Assembly (NCBI GenBank): GCA_049688595.1
Contig: JBAVLA010000244.1
Span: 1-16,387 of the forward strand
Length of the DNA: 16,387 nucleotides
Direction: 5' to 3'
Origin: Prado023 sp049688595
Lineage (GTDB): Bacteria; Actinomycetota; Actinomycetes; S36-B12; CAIYMF01
In this document: piece after piece, positions 15,321 through 16,387 of the stretch
How positions within the stretch are numbered: position 1 is the first letter of the stretch
Layout: each line of letters begins with the position of its first letter
Program-made: the position numbers and the translations under genes
The notes under the pieces: model-generated
Told to the model about the DNA's origin: nothing
The model's database searches: none
What the model saw: only the letters and a program-made list of their open reading frames with translations

Positions 15321-16250
15321 TCAGCGTCCGCGCCATCGTCGGGCGCGCCGCGCCTGGGCCGCCAGGTCCCCATCCGCCGGGTACCCCACCTCGACGAGCG
15401 TGAGCCCGTGCGCCGGCGCGGTGGCGATCCACGGCCCCCGGACGCCCCGGGTCAGCAACTGCCCGGGTCGCTCCTCCGGCCATCGCCCATCCCCCACTGC
15501 AAGGAACGCCCCGACGAGGGACCGGACCATCGAGTGACAGAACGCGTCGGCTCGGACCCGGAACTGGATCGGGGCCCCTTGGCCACCGAACCAGCCGATG
15601 TCGTGGATGGTCCGCACGCTCGATGCCCCCTCGCGCGCTCGGCAGTACGCGGCGAAGTCGTGCTCCCCCAGGAACCCCCGGGCCGATGCGTCCATCGCAG
15701 CGACATCAAGTGGTCGTGCGTGCCACAGGACGTGCCCCCGCGTGCGCGGGTCCTGGGCGACCGGGTCATCGGCCACCGAGTAGGAGTAGCGCCGCCACAG
15801 CGCCGACCACCTGGCATCGAATCCCGGCGGCGCGACCCGCAACCCGCGAACCCGCAAGTCGAGGGCGAGCACGCCATTGAGTCGGCGCAACACCACCGGG
15901 AGGCCCCCCGCGCCGGCCTCCCGATCGACCGCCGAGCCGACAAGGCACTGCACGGGGATGTCCGCGTGGCACACCTGTTCCAGCGCGTGCACCCCGGCGT
16001 CAGTGCGACCGGCGACCGCCACCCGCACGCGGACCTGGGCTGGCACTCGCAGGACCAGCCTCAGGGCGGACTCCAACTCGCACTGGACGGTGCGCAGCCC
16101 GGGCTGCCGGGCGAACCCGTGGAAGCCGGCTCCGTCGTACGCCACGTCCAACCGCAGGCGGACGAGCTCCGGATCGCGATCTGGGGGCCCTTGGGCGTCC
16201 CCCAAGCCGACGGACCGAGGAGTCGGCGGACCCGGGTCCGCGGGGTTCAC
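15321..16250 (-). CDS. truA: tRNA pseudouridine(38-40) synthase TruA, 309 aa
   Basis: TruA converts uridines 38-40 in the tRNA anticodon arm to pseudouridine. The catalytic Asp84 is in AGRTDAGVHA; DVAYDGAGFHGFARQPGLRTVQ, the FDARWSALWRRYSY segment, GEHDFAAYC and FCHSMVRSLVGAFLAVGDG are family hallmarks. The protein is longer than E. coli TruA (about 270) because of a roughly 30-residue Pro/Gly/Asp-rich N-terminal extension and a basic tail (RRARRWRGR). The GTG at 16250 overlaps the rplQ stop (GTGA) and is taken as a coupled start; a later start cannot be excluded because the extension is not conserved. The 264-base gap to rplM holds the rplM promoter and leader, plus GC-rich palindromes near 15288-15299 that may help terminate truA. 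Confidence 0.95.
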   Translation of the reverse strand: MNPADPGPPTPRSVGLGDAQGPPDRDPELVRLRLDVAYDGAGFHGFARQPGLRTVQCELESALRLVLRVPAQVRVRVAVAGRTDAGVHALEQVCHADIPVQCLVGSAVDREAGAGGLPVVLRRLNGVLALDLRVRGLRVAPPGFDARWSALWRRYSYSVADDPVAQDPRTRGHVLWHARPLDVAAMDASARGFLGEHDFAAYCRAREGASSVRTIHDIGWFGGQGAPIQFRVRADAFCHSMVRSLVGAFLAVGDGRWPEERPGQLLTRGVRGPWIATAPAHGLTLVEVGYPADGDLAAQARRARRWRGR

Positions 16251-16387
16251 GCCTTGGGGGCGCCGCCCTTGCGGGCTGGTGGCGCAGGCTCGGCTCCCGC
16301 GGGATCGACAGCCTTCGCCGCATCGGCGGCCCCAGCCTCGCTCGGCGTGTCGACGACGACCACGGGAGCCGCGGCCTCGACCTGCGC
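16247..16387 (-). CDS. rplQ: 50S ribosomal protein bL17, C-terminal end (partial)
   Basis: The last 46 residues of a minus-strand frame enter from the right edge and end in TGA at 16247-16249. They are rich in Ala, Val, Pro and acidic residues (AQVEAAAPVVVVDTPSEAGA at the start, ending in RKGGAPKA). Actinobacterial bL17 proteins carry such low-complexity C-terminal extensions, and rplQ directly precedes truA in these genomes. The stop overlaps the truA GTG by 4 bases. The conserved bL17 core lies outside the window, so the call depends on context and composition. Confidence 0.75.
   Translation of the reverse strand, partial: AQVEAAAPVVVVDTPSEAGAADAAKAVDPAGAEPAPPARKGGAPKA

Overview
The window is a GC-rich stretch of housekeeping chromosome from an actinobacterium. 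Three things point there: very high third-position GC with many GTG starts, the actinobacterial gene order (rplQ-truA-rplM-rpsI-glmM-glmS ... nnr-alr-hydrolase-tsaE-tsaB-rimI-tsaD-groES-groEL), and a GroEL with a histidine-rich tail, as in the GroEL1 paralogues of mycobacteria and relatives. The genus cannot be fixed from this window. All genes but one lie on the minus strand, so transcription runs mostly from the right end to the left.

Right part (16387 to 10517): the 3' end of rplQ (ribosomal protein bL17) overlaps truA (tRNA pseudouridine synthase). A good promoter then drives rplM-rpsI (uL13, uS9), which ends in a hairpin terminator. glmM and glmS follow; both supply amino sugars for UDP-GlcNAc and peptidoglycan. 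glmS appears to lack a leader: a -10 box lies six bases before its ATG and there is no clear ribosome binding site.

Middle (10488 to 9048): the single plus-strand gene encodes a secreted peptidoglycan hydrolase with two peptidoglycan-binding domains and an NlpC/P60 catalytic domain. It diverges from nnr across a 340-base intergenic region. That region holds a perfect GTCACATT(C/G) direct repeat resembling MtrA boxes and a leader with five consecutive hairpins. It is the most interesting part of the window.

Left-middle (9047 to 2304): a compact probable operon runs nnr (NAD(P)HX repair), alr (D-alanine supply), an anchored or secreted alpha/beta hydrolase, tsaE, tsaB, rimI and tsaD. Many junctions overlap by 4 to 8 bases. 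It combines metabolite repair, cell-wall precursor supply and the t6A tRNA-modification machinery, with a ribosomal/TsaD-linked acetyltransferase.

Left end (2285 to 26): the groES-groEL operon has two CIRCE operators around a candidate promoter and ends in a long inverted-repeat terminator. I found no mobile elements, CRISPR arrays, tRNA or rRNA genes, and no clear evidence of a wholly new system. The main leads are the regulated leader of the NlpC/P60 gene and that gene's unusual position in a conserved locus.
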